Source: Blastocladiella emersonii ATCC 22665
Lineage: Eukaryota; Blastocladiomycota; Blastocladiomycetes; Blastocladiales; Blastocladiaceae
NCBI GenBank assembly: GCA_025594325.1
Contig: JANHCV010000013.1
Coordinates: forward strand, 62,001-126,000
Length of the DNA: 64,000 nucleotides
Reading direction: 5' to 3'
This document shows positions 9,373 to 24,800 of the stretch, piece by piece. The notes below the pieces were generated by a model. The model was not told the origin of the DNA. It searched no databases and saw only the letters and a list, made by a program, of their open reading frames with translations. Numbering within the stretch: position 1 is the first letter of the stretch; the number at the start of each line of letters is the position of its first letter. The translations under genes and the position numbers were made by a program.

Positions 9373-12300
9373 AACGCACCACGCGCTGCGCACACGGCGC
9401 AAACGGCCACCCTGGTGACACGCACACTCGCATGAACGGCAGGCATGCAAGGCGTCCTGAACTCAACGATGATATATCGTCTAGGTCTGCTCGCTCCAAC
9501 GGGTGCGCCTGCCTGCCCTCCCTGTGCCATGGATTGATTGATTCATGTCCAGTGCTGCCCCCATGCTTGCTTTCATGGCCGCGGGGTCCGTCAGGACGCC
9601 TTGCAATGGGTGCGCCAACCCCTGTTGCCAGCCATGTGGCAAGAAACACCACAGCACCTGCGTCGCCCTGGCCACCGTACCTTGCAAACAGCGTAGCAGC
9701 CGTACTGCTTCAGAGGGCTGCAGAGGGCTGGCTGCGGAGGGCTGAGGCGGCAGGGCTCCTCCTGCAGGAGACAGTACTGGGGCCAAGGAGTTAGTGCTAG
9801 GGACTACTAACTGAATGGTGAATGACCCACACACCACATGCTCCTGGCAGGAGTGCGTGTGGGCGCGTGGGCCTGTGTCCGTGCGTGCCTGGATTAGTCC
9901 TCCATCACAAGTGACCAAGGTGACCAAGGTGACCAAGGTGACCAAGGTGACCAAGGTGACATGCAAGCACCAAGTTAGAGCGGCGGGGCAGCCATGGAAA
10001 GAAGGGCACAGGTACAAACTACCGTACCCTGGCCGCGGCCACTAGTCGCAGAACAGCCCTGCATGGCTCAGGACGCGGCGGGCGTTGGAGACAGGGTAGG
10101 TAGGTAGGTAGCAGCAGCAGCAGCAAGGAGCAGGACCTGGCTGGCAAACAACACAAGTGAAGGCGTGCGTGATGGAGTGAGAGAGTGTTGAATGAATGGA
10201 TGGGTGGATGCGATGCAGACCAGCATACGTGTCGTGCGTCGTCCGGATTGGTCGGCGACCACCCGCCAATCCTGCGGCATGGCTGTGGGGGCGGCAGTGG
10301 TGGTAGTGGAGCTAGAGTGGTGTCGTGGGGCTGGTGGGGTCCCCTCTCCTTCCTGTCTCGCCTAGGTGGGTGGGCGGACGTAGCGCGCATGCGGGCGGGC
10401 AAGGTAGGAACGTTGTTCAAGCAATGGATCATGTACTTTATGGCATGTGATCTGCAAGACAGGGAGGGGGAGCGACTGTGTCTAATTTTGACCGAGGGAC
10501 CTTGCTGCAGCCAACGTCTGGCCCAATCCGACCCTCCACAAATCGCAACATGCACGAAACAAATTAGCTGACGTTTGGGATGTACCAAACCAGCCACGTA
10601 GATAATTTTCATGGTACTCAAACAAGACCATACTCAAATCTTTGACTTCCTGCATGTCCAGCTAGCCAGGCTTCTGTAAATCACATTAATGACGCAACAA
10701 AATATCTGGCCATAAGAATATTGTAAACCAGCCACTCTGGCAATTGTCATGGCACTCAAACAAAACCATATTCAAATCTTCGACTTCCCGCATGCCCATG
10801 TGGGCAAGGACCTATAAATCACAGTATCGAACCAACAAAATATCTGACCATAGAAACATAGTATACCAGCCACGAGGACAATTGTCATGGTACTCAAACA
10901 AAACCATATTCAAATCTTTGACTATTCACATGTCTAGCTGGTTGGCGACCCATAAATCGTAACATTGGAGCAACAAAATATCTGACCACGGAAATACAGT
11001 AAACAAGCCCCGGAGATAATTGTCATGGTTCTCAAACAAAACCATATTCAGATCTTTGAATACCCCATGTCCAGGTGGTTGGGGGCCCAGAAATCGTAAC
11101 ATCGAACCAACAAAATATTTGACCATAGAAATATACTAAACCAGCCACGTACGTAATTGTCGCGTTACTTAAACAAAACCATACTCAAAACTTTGACTTC
11201 CCGCATGTTCACCTAGCCAGGTACCCATAAATCACAGTATCGAGCCAACAAAAGATCTGACAATGGAAATATAGTAAACCGGCCGCGGAGAGAATTCTCA
11301 TGGTACTCAAATGAAACCATACTCAAATCTATGACTTCCCACATGTCCAGCTGGTTGAGGACCCATAAATCGTAACGTCAAAGCAACAATGTATCTGACC
11401 ATGGGAATATAGTAAACGAGCCCCGGAGATAATTGTCATGGTACGCAAACAAAACCATACTCAAGTCTATGCCTTCCCACATGTCCAGCTGGTTGGGGAT
11501 CCATAAATCCCAGTATCGAACCAACAAGATATCTGACCATTGGACTATATGTAACCGATCCCGTAGGTAATTGTCATGATACCCAAACAAAACCATATTC
11601 AAATCTTTCACATCCCGCATGTCCAGCTAGCCAGGGACCCATAAATCACAGTATCCAACCAACAAAGTATCTGACCAAAGAAAGATCATAAACCAGCCAC
11701 GCAGATAATTGTCATGGTATTCAAACAAAACCATACTCAAATCTTCGAATACCCGATGTCCAGGTGGGCAAGGGCCTATACATCACAGTGTTGAACCAAC
11801 AAAGTATCTGACGATCGGGATGTATCAAACCGGCCATGCTGATAATTGTCATGGTACTCAAACATAATCATAGTCAAGTCTTCGAATATCCTCACGTCCA
11901 CGTGGGCAAGGACCCAAAGCGCCAGGTATCCAAATCTACCCCGTTGTGCACACTCTCCATTATCCAAGTCTGTCATCCTACAATTTTGGAACCCGTCGGC
12001 AAAGCTCACGGTCCAATCAACGAACAACAGCCAACCTGCCAACCTGGCTACCTACCTGCCTACCTGCCTAGCTGGCTATCTGCCTACCTGCAAACCTGCC
12101 AACCTGCCCTACCTGCTAACCAAACACACACACCGCCTCGCAAGTCCTTGTGGGCCCGCGCTCTCTGGTTGCCGTCCCAGCCAACAAAGGAATGAATGAT
12201 GAGCCCTGGCAGCCTGGCAGCCTGCCACACTGACAGCCTGGCAGCCTGCCACACTGACAGCCTGACAGCGCCCACCCAGTAGTTATTAGCTACCTCGTAT

Positions 12301-12496
12301 GTCGTCTGAGAGGGGTTCAGCAGTCAATATACGACTGGTCTCCTCCTGGCTGGCAGCTCTGCTGTCCACTCCAAGTCCTGCATGATGATGGGCCAAGGAG
12401 GGTTACGAGCAGCTCCTCTGTCTATCCGCGTGAAACCACTCACCCGCTGACGGATGTACACCACGCACCGTGCAGCGCGCACAGCGCACAGCGCCC
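9373..12496. repeat. Satellite unit 4 (3,124 bp)
   Basis: It differs from the reference by a at 9776 (offset 404), a at 10044 (672), t at 10606 (1234) and a at 10688 (1316). It is the same as unit 6 at all sites seen. The 404 change makes AGTACT and the 672 change makes ACTAGT. Two 24-bp copies; subrepeat block at 10572-11922. Confidence 0.96.
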
Positions 12497-15400
12497 AACG
12501 CACCACGCGCTGCGCACACGGCGCAAACGGCCACCCTGGTGACACGCACACTCGCATGAACGGCAGGCATGCAAGGCGTCCTGAACTCAACGATGATATA
12601 TCGTCTAGGTCTGCTCGCTCCAACGGGTGCGCCTGCCTGCCCTCCCTGTGCCATGGATTGATTGATTCATGTCCAGTGCTGCCCCCATGCTTGCTTTCAT
12701 GGCCGCGGGGTCCGTCAGGACGCCTTGCAATGGGTGCGCCAACCCCTGTTGCCAGCCATGTGGCAAGAAACACCACAGCACCTGCGTCGCCCTGGCCACC
12801 GTACCTTGCAAACAGCGTAGCAGCCGTACTGCTTCAGAGGGCTGCAGAGGGCTGGCTGCGGAGGGCTGAGGCGGCAGGGCTCCTCCTGCAGGAGACAGTG
12901 CTGGGGCCAAGGAGTTAGTGCTAGGGACTACTAACTGAATGGTGAATGACCCACACACCACATGCTCCTGGCAGGAGTGCGTGTGGGCGCGTGGGCCTGT
13001 GTCCGTGCGTGCCTGGATTAGTCCTCCATCACAAGTGACCAAGGTGACCAAGGTGACCAAGGTGACCAAGGTGACCAAGGTGACATGCAAGCACCAAGTT
13101 AGAGCGGCGGGGCAGCCATGGAAAGAAGGGCACAGGTACAAACTACCGTACCCTGGCCGCGGCCACTTGTCGCAGAACAGCCCTGCATGGCTCAGGACGC
13201 GGCGGGCGTTGGAGACAGGGTAGGTAGGTAGGTAGCAGCAGCAGCAGCAAGGAGCAGGACCTGGCTGGCAAACAACACAAGTGAAGGCGTGCGTGATGGA
13301 GTGAGAGAGTGTTGAATGAATGGATGGGTGGATGCGATGCAGACCAGCATACGTGTCGTGCGTCGTCCGGATTGGTCGGCGACCACCCGCCAATCCTGCG
13401 GCATGGCTGTGGGGGCGGCAGTGGTGGTAGTGGAGCTAGAGTGGTGTCGTGGGGCTGGTGGGGTCCCCTCTCCTTCCTGTCTCGCCTAGGTGGGTGGGCG
13501 GACGTAGCGCGCATGCGGGCGGGCAAGGTAGGAACGTTGTTCAAGCAATGGATCATGTACTTTATGGCATGTGATCTGCAAGACAGGGAGGGGGAGCGAC
13601 TGTGTCTAATTTTGACCGAGGGACCTTGCTGCAGCCAACGTCTGGCCCAATCCGACCCTCCACAAATCGCAACATGCACGAAACAAATTAGCTGACGTTT
13701 GGGATGTACCAAACCAGCCACGTAGATAACTTTCATGGTACTCAAACAAGACCATACTCAAATCTTTGACTTCCTGCATGTCCAGCTAGCCAGGCTTCTG
13801 TAAATCACATTGATGACGCAACAAAATATCTGGCCATAAGAATATTGTAAACCAGCCACTCTGGCAATTGTCATGGCACTCAAACAAAACCATATTCAAA
13901 TCTTCGACTTCCCGCATGCCCATGTGGGCAAGGACCTATAAATCACAGTATCGAACCAACAAAATATCTGACCATAGAAACATAGTATACCAGCCACGAG
14001 GACAATTGTCATGGTACTCAAACAAAACCATATTCAAATCTTTGACTATTCACATGTCTAGCTGGTTGGCGACCCATAAATCGTAACATTGGAGCAACAA
14101 AATATCTGACCACGGAAATACAGTAAACAAGCCCCGGAGATAATTGTCATGGTTCTCAAACAAAACCATATTCAGATCTTTGAATACCCCATGTCCAGGT
14201 GGTTGGGGGCCCAGAAATCGTAACATCGAACCAACAAAATATTTGACCATAGAAATATACTAAACCAGCCACGTACGTAATTGTCGCGTTACTTAAACAA
14301 AACCATACTCAAAACTTTGACTTCCCGCATGTTCACCTAGCCAGGTACCCATAAATCACAGTATCGAGCCAACAAAAGATCTGACAATGGAAATATAGTA
14401 AACCGGCCGCGGAGAGAATTCTCATGGTACTCAAATGAAACCATACTCAAATCTATGACTTCCCACATGTCCAGCTGGTTGAGGACCCATAAATCGTAAC
14501 GTCAAAGCAACAATGTATCTGACCATGGGAATATAGTAAACGAGCCCCGGAGATAATTGTCATGGTACGCAAACAAAACCATACTCAAGTCTATGCCTTC
14601 CCACATGTCCAGCTGGTTGGGGATCCATAAATCCCAGTATCGAACCAACAAGATATCTGACCATTGGACTATATGTAACCGATCCCGTAGGTAATTGTCA
14701 TGATACCCAAACAAAACCATATTCAAATCTTTCACATCCCGCATGTCCAGCTAGCCAGGGACCCATAAATCACAGTATCCAACCAACAAAGTATCTGACC
14801 AAAGAAAGATCATAAACCAGCCACGCAGATAATTGTCATGGTATTCAAACAAAACCATACTCAAATCTTCGAATACCCGATGTCCAGGTGGGCAAGGGCC
14901 TATACATCACAGTGTTGAACCAACAAAGTATCTGACGATCGGGATGTATCAAACCGGCCATGCTGATAATTGTCATGGTACTCAAACATAATCATAGTCA
15001 AGTCTTCGAATATCCTCACGTCCACGTGGGCAAGGACCCAAAGCGCCAGGTATCCAAATCTACCCCGTTGTGCACACTCTCCATTATCCAAGTCTGTCAT
15101 CCTACAATTTTGGAACCCGTCGGCAAAGCTCACGGTCCAATCAACGAACAACAGCCAACCTGCCAACCTGGCTACCTACCTGCCTACCTGCCTAGCTGGC
15201 TATCTGCCTACCTGCAAACCTGCCAACCTGCCCTACCTGCTAACCAAACACACACACCGCCTCGCAAGTCCTTGTGGGCCCGCGCTCTCTGGTTGCCGTC
15301 CCAGCCAACAAAGGAATGAATGATGAGCCCTGGCAGCCTGGCAGCCTGCCACACTGACAGCCTGGCAGCCTGCCACACTGACAGCCTGACAGCGCCCACC

Positions 15401-15620
15401 CAGTAGTTATTAGCTACCTCGTATGTCGTCTGAGAGGGGTTCAGCAGTCAATATACGACTGGTCTCCTCCTGGCTGGCAGCTCTGCTGTCCACTCCAAGT
15501 CCTGCATGATGATGGGCCAAGGAGCGTTACGAGCAGCTCCTCTGTCTATCCGCGTGAAACCACTCACCCGCTGACGGATGTACACCACGCACCGTGCAGC
15601 GCGCACAGCGCACAGCGCCC
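12497..15620. repeat. Satellite unit 5 (3,124 bp)
   Basis: The only difference from the reference is c at 15525 (offset 3029). It matches unit 3 except at offset 279. Two 24-bp copies; subrepeat block at 13696-15046. Confidence 0.96.
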
Positions 15621-18600
15621 AACGCACCACGCGCTGCGCACACGGCGCAAACGGCCACCCTGGTGACACGCACACTCGCATGAACGGCAGGCATGCAAGG
15701 CGTCCTGAACTCAACGATGATATATCGTCTAGGTCTGCTCGCTCCAACGGGTGCGCCTGCCTGCCCTCCCTGTGCCATGGATTGATTGATTCATGTCCAG
15801 TGCTGCCCCCATGCTTGCTTTCATGGCCGCGGGGTCCGTCAGGACGCCTTGCAATGGGTGCGCCAACCCCTGTTGCCAGCCATGTGGCAAGAAACACCAC
15901 AGCACCTGCGTCGCCCTGGCCACCGTACCTTGCAAACAGCGTAGCAGCCGTACTGCTTCAGAGGGCTGCAGAGGGCTGGCTGCGGAGGGCTGAGGCGGCA
16001 GGGCTCCTCCTGCAGGAGACAGTACTGGGGCCAAGGAGTTAGTGCTAGGGACTACTAACTGAATGGTGAATGACCCACACACCACATGCTCCTGGCAGGA
16101 GTGCGTGTGGGCGCGTGGGCCTGTGTCCGTGCGTGCCTGGATTAGTCCTCCATCACAAGTGACCAAGGTGACCAAGGTGACCAAGGTGACCAAGGTGACC
16201 AAGGTGACATGCAAGCACCAAGTTAGAGCGGCGGGGCAGCCATGGAAAGAAGGGCACAGGTACAAACTACCGTACCCTGGCCGCGGCCACTAGTCGCAGA
16301 ACAGCCCTGCATGGCTCAGGACGCGGCGGGCGTTGGAGACAGGGTAGGTAGGTAGGTAGCAGCAGCAGCAGCAAGGAGCAGGACCTGGCTGGCAAACAAC
16401 ACAAGTGAAGGCGTGCGTGATGGAGTGAGAGAGTGTTGAATGAATGGATGGGTGGATGCGATGCAGACCAGCATACGTGTCGTGCGTCGTCCGGATTGGT
16501 CGGCGACCACCCGCCAATCCTGCGGCATGGCTGTGGGGGCGGCAGTGGTGGTAGTGGAGCTAGAGTGGTGTCGTGGGGCTGGTGGGGTCCCCTCTCCTTC
16601 CTGTCTCGCCTAGGTGGGTGGGCGGACGTAGCGCGCATGCGGGCGGGCAAGGTAGGAACGTTGTTCAAGCAATGGATCATGTACTTTATGGCATGTGATC
16701 TGCAAGACAGGGAGGGGGAGCGACTGTGTCTAATTTTGACCGAGGGACCTTGCTGCAGCCAACGTCTGGCCCAATCCGACCCTCCACAAATCGCAACATG
16801 CACGAAACAAATTAGCTGACGTTTGGGATGTACCAAACCAGCCACGTAGATAATTTTCATGGTACTCAAACAAGACCATACTCAAATCTTTGACTTCCTG
16901 CATGTCCAGCTAGCCAGGCTTCTGTAAATCACATTAATGACGCAACAAAATATCTGGCCATAAGAATATTGTAAACCAGCCACTCTGGCAATTGTCATGG
17001 CACTCAAACAAAACCATATTCAAATCTTCGACTTCCCGCATGCCCATGTGGGCAAGGACCTATAAATCACAGTATCGAACCAACAAAATATCTGACCATA
17101 GAAACATAGTATACCAGCCACGAGGACAATTGTCATGGTACTCAAACAAAACCATATTCAAATCTTTGACTATTCACATGTCTAGCTGGTTGGCGACCCA
17201 TAAATCGTAACATTGGAGCAACAAAATATCTGACCACGGAAATACAGTAAACAAGCCCCGGAGATAATTGTCATGGTTCTCAAACAAAACCATATTCAGA
17301 TCTTTGAATACCCCATGTCCAGGTGGTTGGGGGCCCAGAAATCGTAACATCGAACCAACAAAATATTTGACCATAGAAATATACTAAACCAGCCACGTAC
17401 GTAATTGTCGCGTTACTTAAACAAAACCATACTCAAAACTTTGACTTCCCGCATGTTCACCTAGCCAGGTACCCATAAATCACAGTATCGAGCCAACAAA
17501 AGATCTGACAATGGAAATATAGTAAACCGGCCGCGGAGAGAATTCTCATGGTACTCAAATGAAACCATACTCAAATCTATGACTTCCCACATGTCCAGCT
17601 GGTTGAGGACCCATAAATCGTAACGTCAAAGCAACAATGTATCTGACCATGGGAATATAGTAAACGAGCCCCGGAGATAATTGTCATGGTACGCAAACAA
17701 AACCATACTCAAGTCTATGCCTTCCCACATGTCCAGCTGGTTGGGGATCCATAAATCCCAGTATCGAACCAACAAGATATCTGACCATTGGACTATATGT
17801 AACCGATCCCGTAGGTAATTGTCATGATACCCAAACAAAACCATATTCAAATCTTTCACATCCCGCATGTCCAGCTAGCCAGGGACCCATAAATCACAGT
17901 ATCCAACCAACAAAGTATCTGACCAAAGAAAGATCATAAACCAGCCACGCAGATAATTGTCATGGTATTCAAACAAAACCATACTCAAATCTTCGAATAC
18001 CCGATGTCCAGGTGGGCAAGGGCCTATACATCACAGTGTTGAACCAACAAAGTATCTGACGATCGGGATGTATCAAACCGGCCATGCTGATAATTGTCAT
18101 GGTACTCAAACATAATCATAGTCAAGTCTTCGAATATCCTCACGTCCACGTGGGCAAGGACCCAAAGCGCCAGGTATCCAAATCTACCCCGTTGTGCACA
18201 CTCTCCATTATCCAAGTCTGTCATCCTACAATTTTGGAACCCGTCGGCAAAGCTCACGGTCCAATCAACGAACAACAGCCAACCTGCCAACCTGGCTACC
18301 TACCTGCCTACCTGCCTAGCTGGCTATCTGCCTACCTGCAAACCTGCCAACCTGCCCTACCTGCTAACCAAACACACACACCGCCTCGCAAGTCCTTGTG
18401 GGCCCGCGCTCTCTGGTTGCCGTCCCAGCCAACAAAGGAATGAATGATGAGCCCTGGCAGCCTGGCAGCCTGCCACACTGACAGCCTGGCAGCCTGCCAC
18501 ACTGACAGCCTGACAGCGCCCACCCAGTAGTTATTAGCTACCTCGTATGTCGTCTGAGAGGGGTTCAGCAGTCAATATACGACTGGTCTCCTCCTGGCTG

Positions 18601-18744
18601 GCAGCTCTGCTGTCCACTCCAAGTCCTGCATGATGATGGGCCAAGGAGGGTTACGAGCAGCTCCTCTGTCTATCCGCGTGAAACCACTCACCCGCTGACG
18701 GATGTACACCACGCACCGTGCAGCGCGCACAGCGCACAGCGCCC
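15621..18744. repeat. Satellite unit 6 (3,124 bp)
   Basis: It has the same variant set as unit 4: a at 16024, a at 16292, t at 16854 and a at 16936. Units 5-6 therefore repeat units 3-4 as a 6,248-bp dimer. Two 24-bp copies; subrepeat block at 16820-18170. Confidence 0.96.
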
Positions 18745-21700
18745 AACGCACCACGCGCTGCGCACACGGCGCAAACGGCCACCCTGGTGACACGCACACT
18801 CGCATGAACGGCAGGCATGCAAGGCGTCCTGAACTCAACGATGATATATCGTCTAGGTCTGCTCGCTCCAACGGGTGCGCCTGCCTGCCCTCCCTGTGCC
18901 ATGGATTGATTGATTCATGTCCAGTGCTGCCCCCATGCTTGCTTTCATGGCCGCGGGGTCCGTCAGGACGCCTTGCAATGGGTGCGCCAACCCCTGTTGC
19001 CAGCCATGTGGCAAGAAACACCACAGCACCTGCGTCGCCCTGGCCACCGTACCTTGCAAACAGCGTAGCAGCCGTACTGCTTCAGAGGGCTGCAGAGGGC
19101 TGGCTGCGGAGGGCTGAGGCGGCAGGGCTCCTCCTGCAGGAGACAGTGCTGGGGCCAAGGAGTTAGTGCTAGGGACTACTAACTGAATGGTGAATGACCC
19201 ACACACCACATGCTCCTGGCAGGAGTGCGTGTGGGCGCGTGGGCCTGTGTCCGTGCGTGCCTGGATTAGTCCTCCATCACAAGTGACCAAGGTGACCAAG
19301 GTGACCAAGGTGACCAAGGTGACCAAGGTGACATGCAAGCACCAAGTTAGAGCGGCGGGGCAGCCATGGAAAGAAGGGCACAGGTACAAACTACCGTACC
19401 CTGGCCGCGGCCACTTGTCGCAGAACAGCCCTGCATGGCTCAGGACGCGGCGGGCGTTGGAGACAGGGTAGGTAGGTAGGTAGCAGCAGCAGCAGCAAGG
19501 AGCAGGACCTGGCTGGCAAACAACACAAGTGAAGGCGTGCGTGATGGAGTGAGAGAGTGTTGAATGAATGGATGGGTGGATGCGATGCAGACCAGCATAC
19601 GTGTCGTGCGTCGTCCGGATTGGTCGGCGACCACCCGCCAATCCTGCGGCATGGCTGTGGGGGCGGCAGTGGTGGTAGTGGAGCTAGAGTGGTGTCGTGG
19701 GGCTGGTGGGGTCCCCTCTCCTTCCTGTCTCGCCTAGGTGGGTGGGCGGACGTAGCGCGCATGCGGGCGGGCAAGGTAGGAACGTTGTTCAAGCAATGGA
19801 TCATGTACTTTATGGCATGTGATCTGCAAGACAGGGAGGGGGAGCGACTGTGTCTAATTTTGACCGAGGGACCTTGCTGCAGCCAACGTCTGGCCCAATC
19901 CGACCCTCCACAAATCGCAACATGCACGAAACAAATTAGCTGACGTTTGGGATGTACCAAACCAGCCACGTAGATAACTTTCATGGTACTCAAACAAGAC
20001 CATACTCAAATCTTTGACTTCCTGCATGTCCAGCTAGCCAGGCTTCTGTAAATCACATTGATGACGCAACAAAATATCTGGCCATAAGAATATTGTAAAC
20101 CAGCCACTCTGGCAATTGTCATGGCACTCAAACAAAACCATATTCAAATCTTCGACTTCCCGCATGCCCATGTGGGCAAGGACCTATAAATCACAGTATC
20201 GAACCAACAAAATATCTGACCATAGAAACATAGTATACCAGCCACGAGGACAATTGTCATGGTACTCAAACAAAACCATATTCAAATCTTTGACTATTCA
20301 CATGTCTAGCTGGTTGGCGACCCATAAATCGTAACATTGGAGCAACAAAATATCTGACCACGGAAATACAGTAAACAAGCCCCGGAGATAATTGTCATGG
20401 TTCTCAAACAAAACCATATTCAGATCTTTGAATACCCCATGTCCAGGTGGTTGGGGGCCCAGAAATCGTAACATCGAACCAACAAAATATTTGACCATAG
20501 AAATATACTAAACCAGCCACGTACGTAATTGTCGCGTTACTTAAACAAAACCATACTCAAAACTTTGACTTCCCGCATGTTCACCTAGCCAGGTACCCAT
20601 AAATCACAGTATCGAGCCAACAAAAGATCTGACAATGGAAATATAGTAAACCGGCCGCGGAGAGAATTCTCATGGTACTCAAATGAAACCATACTCAAAT
20701 CTATGACTTCCCACATGTCCAGCTGGTTGAGGACCCATAAATCGTAACGTCAAAGCAACAATGTATCTGACCATGGGAATATAGTAAACGAGCCCCGGAG
20801 ATAATTGTCATGGTACGCAAACAAAACCATACTCAAGTCTATGCCTTCCCACATGTCCAGCTGGTTGGGGATCCATAAATCCCAGTATCGAACCAACAAG
20901 ATATCTGACCATTGGACTATATGTAACCGATCCCGTAGGTAATTGTCATGATACCCAAACAAAACCATATTCAAATCTTTCACATCCCGCATGTCCAGCT
21001 AGCCAGGGACCCATAAATCACAGTATCCAACCAACAAAGTATCTGACCAAAGAAAGATCATAAACCAGCCACGCAGATAATTGTCATGGTATTCAAACAA
21101 AACCATACTCAAATCTTCGAATACCCGATGTCCAGGTGGGCAAGGGCCTATACATCACAGTGTTGAACCAACAAAGTATCTGACGATCGGGATGTATCAA
21201 ACCGGCCATGCTGATAATTGTCATGGTACTCAAACATAATCATAGTCAAGTCTTCGAATATCCTCACGTCCACGTGGGCAAGGACCCAAAGCGCCAGGTA
21301 TCCAAATCTACCCCGTTGTGCACACTCTCCATTATCCAAGTCTGTCATCCTACAATTTTGGAACCCGTCGGCAAAGCTCACGGTCCAATCAACGAACAAC
21401 AGCCAACCTGCCAACCTGGCTACCTACCTGCCTACCTGCCTAGCTGGCTATCTGCCTACCTGCAAACCTGCCAACCTGCCCTACCTGCTAACCAAACACA
21501 CACACCGCCTCGCAAGTCCTTGTGGGCCCGCGCTCTCTGGTTGCCGTCCCAGCCAACAAAGGAATGAATGATGAGCCCTGGCAGCCTGGCAGCCTGCCAC
21601 ACTGACAGCCTGGCAGCCTGCCACACTGACAGCCTGGCAGCCTGCCACACTGACAGCCTGACAGCGCCCACCCAGTAGTTATTAGCTACCTCGTATGTCA

Positions 21701-21892
21701 TCTGAGAGGGGTTCAGCAGTCAATATACGACTGGTCTCCTCCTGGCTGGCAGCTCTGCTGTCCACTCCAAGTCCTGCATGATGATGGGCCAAGGAGCGTT
21801 ACGAGCAGCTCCTCTGTCTATCCGCGTGAAACCACTCACCCGCTGACGGATGTACACCACGCACCGTGCAGCGCGCACAGCGCACAGCGCCC
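18745..21892. repeat. Satellite unit 7 (3,148 bp, long allele)
   Basis: This is the first unit with three 24-bp copies (21582-21653). It also has a at 21700 (offset 2932) and c at 21797 (offset 3029). It is the same as unit 9 at the sites seen. Subrepeat block at 19944-21294. Confidence 0.96.
21582..21653. repeat. 24-bp minisatellite, three-copy allele (unit 7)
   Basis: Three perfect 24-bp copies; the unit is 3,148 bp as a result. Followed by a at offset 2932 and c at 3029. Confidence 0.95.
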
Positions 21893-24800
21893 AACGCACC
21901 ACGCGCTGCGCACACGGCGCAAACGGCCACCCTGGTGACACGCACACTCGCATGAACGGCAGGCATGCAAGGCGTCCTGAACTCAACGATGATATATCGT
22001 CTAGGTCTGCTCGCTCCAACGGGTGCGCCTGCCTGCCCTCCCTGTGCCATGGATTGATTGATTCATGTCCAGTGCTGCCCCCATGCTTGCTTTCATGGCC
22101 GCGGGGTCCGTCAGGACGCCTTGCAATGGGTGCGCCAACCCCTGTTGCCAGCCATGTGGCAAGAAACACCACAGCACCTGCGTCGCCCTGGCCACCGTAC
22201 CTTGCAAACAGCGTAGCAGCCGTACTGCTTCAGAGGGCTGCAGAGGGCTGGCTGCGGAGGGCTGAGGCGGCAGGGCTCCTCCTGCAGGAGACAGTGCTGG
22301 GGCCAAGGAGTTAGTGCTAGGGACTACTAACTGAATGGTGAATGACCCACACACCACATGCTCCTGGCAGGAGTGCGTGTGGGCGCGTGGGCCTGTGTCC
22401 GTGCGTGCCTGGATTAGTCCTCCATCACAAGTGACCAAGGTGACCAAGGTGACCAAGGTGACCAAGGTGACCAAGGTGACATGCAAGCACCAAGTTAGAG
22501 CGGCGGGGCAGCCATGGAAAGAAGGGCACAGGTACAAACTACCGTACCCTGGCCGCGGCCACTTGTCGCAGAACAGCCCTGCATGGCTCAGGACGCGGCG
22601 GGCGTTGGAGACAGGGTAGGTAGGTAGGTAGCAGCAGCAGCAGCAAGGAGCAGGACCTGGCTGGCAAACAACACAAGTGAAGGCGTGCGTGATGGAGTAA
22701 GAGAGTGTTGAATGAATGGATGGGTGGATGCGATGCAGACCAGCATACGTGTCGTGCGTCGTCCGGATTGGTCGGCGACCACCCGCCAATCCTGCGGCAT
22801 GGCTGTGGGGGCGGCAGTGGTGGTAGTGGAGCTAGAGTGGTGTCGTGGGGCTGGTGGGGTCCCCTCTCCTTCCTGTCTCGCCTAGGTGGGTGGGCGGACG
22901 TAGCGCGCATGCGGGCGGGCAAGGTAGGAACGTTGTTCAAGCAATGGATCATGTACTTTATGGCATGTGATCTGCAAGACAGGGAGGGGGAGCGACTGTG
23001 TCTAATTTTGACCGAGGGACCTTGCTGCAGCCAACGTCTGGCCCAATCCGACCCTCCACAAATCGCAACATGCACGAAACAAATTAGCTGACGTTTGGGA
23101 TGTACCAAACCAGCCACGTAGATAATTTTCATGGTACTCAAACAAGACCATACTCAAATCTTTGACTTCCTGCATGTCCAGCTAGCCAGGCTTCTGTAAA
23201 TCACATTAATGACGCAACAAAATATCTGGCCATAAGAATATTGTAAACCAGCCACTCTGGCAATTGTCATGGCACTCAAACAAAACCATATTCAAATCTT
23301 CGACTTCCCGCATGCCCATGTGGGCAAGGACCTATAAATCACAGTATCGAACCAACAAAATATCTGACCATAGAAACATAGTATACCAGCCACGAGGACA
23401 ATTGTCATGGTACTCAAACAAAACCATATTCAAATCTTTGACTATTCACATGTCTAGCTGGTTGGCGACCCATAAATCGTAACATTGGAGCAACAAAATA
23501 TCTGACCACGGAAATACAGTAAACAAGCCCCGGAGATAATTGTCATGGTTCTCAAACAAAACCATATTCAGATCTTTGAATACCCCATGTCCAGGTGGTT
23601 GGGGGCCCAGAAATCGTAACATCGAACCAACAAAATATTTGACCATAGAAATATACTAAACCAGCCACGTACGTAATTGTCGCGTTACTTAAACAAAACC
23701 ATACTCAAAACTTTGACTTCCCGCATGTTCACCTAGCCAGGTACCCATAAATCACAGTATCGAGCCAACAAAAGATCTGACAATGGAAATATAGTAAACC
23801 GGCCGCGGAGAGAATTCTCATGGTACTCAAATGAAACCATACTCAAATCTATGACTTCCCACATGTCCAGCTGGTTGAGGACCCATAAATCGTAACGTCA
23901 AAGCAACAATGTATCTGACCATGGGAATATAGTAAACGAGCCCCGGAGATAATTGTCATGGTACGCAAACAAAACCATACTCAAGTCTATGCCTTCCCAC
24001 ATGTCCAGCTGGTTGGGGATCCATAAATCCCAGTATCGAACCAACAAGATATCTGACCATTGGACTATATGTAACCGATCCCGTAGGTAATTGTCATGAT
24101 ACCCAAACAAAACCATATTCAAATCTTTCACATCCCGCATGTCCAGCTAGCCAGGGACCCATAAATCACAGTATCCAACCAACAAAGTATCTGACCAAAG
24201 AAAGATCATAAACCAGCCACGCAGATAATTGTCATGGTATTCAAACAAAACCATACTCAAATCTTCGAATACCCGATGTCCAGGTGGGCAAGGGCCTATA
24301 CATCACAGTGTTGAACCAACAAAGTATCTGACGATCGGGATGTATCAAACCGGCCATGCTGATAATTGTCATGGTACTCAAACATAATCATAGTCAAGTC
24401 TTCGAATATCCTCACGTCCACGTGGGCAAGGACCCAAAGCGCCAGGTATCCAAATCTACCCCGTTGTGCACACTCTCCATTATCCAAGTCTGTCATCCTA
24501 CAATTTTGGAACCCGTCGGCAAAGCTCACGGTCCAATCAACGAACAACAGCCAACCTGCCAACCTGGCTACCTACCTGCCTACCTGCCTAGCTGGCTATC
24601 TGCCTACCTGCAAACCTGCCAACCTGCCCTACCTGCTAACCAAACACACACACCGCCTCGCAAGTCCTTGTGGGCCCGCGCTCTCTGGTTGCCGTCCCAG
24701 CCAACAAAGGAATGAATGATGAGCCCTGGCAGCCTGGCAGCCTGCCACACTGACAGCCTGGCAGCCTGCCACACTGACAGCCTGACAGCGCCCACCCAGT

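Larger units (their letters stand above)
6249..18744. repeat. Two near-identical 6,248-bp dimers (units 3-4 and 5-6)
   Basis: Units 5-6 (12497-18744) repeat units 3-4 (6249-12496). Unit 4 and unit 6 share four variants (404a, 672a, 1234t, 1316a) absent from units 3 and 5, and the dimer alternates c then g at 3029. The only difference I see between the two dimers is g at 6527 versus a at 12775. Confidence 0.85.
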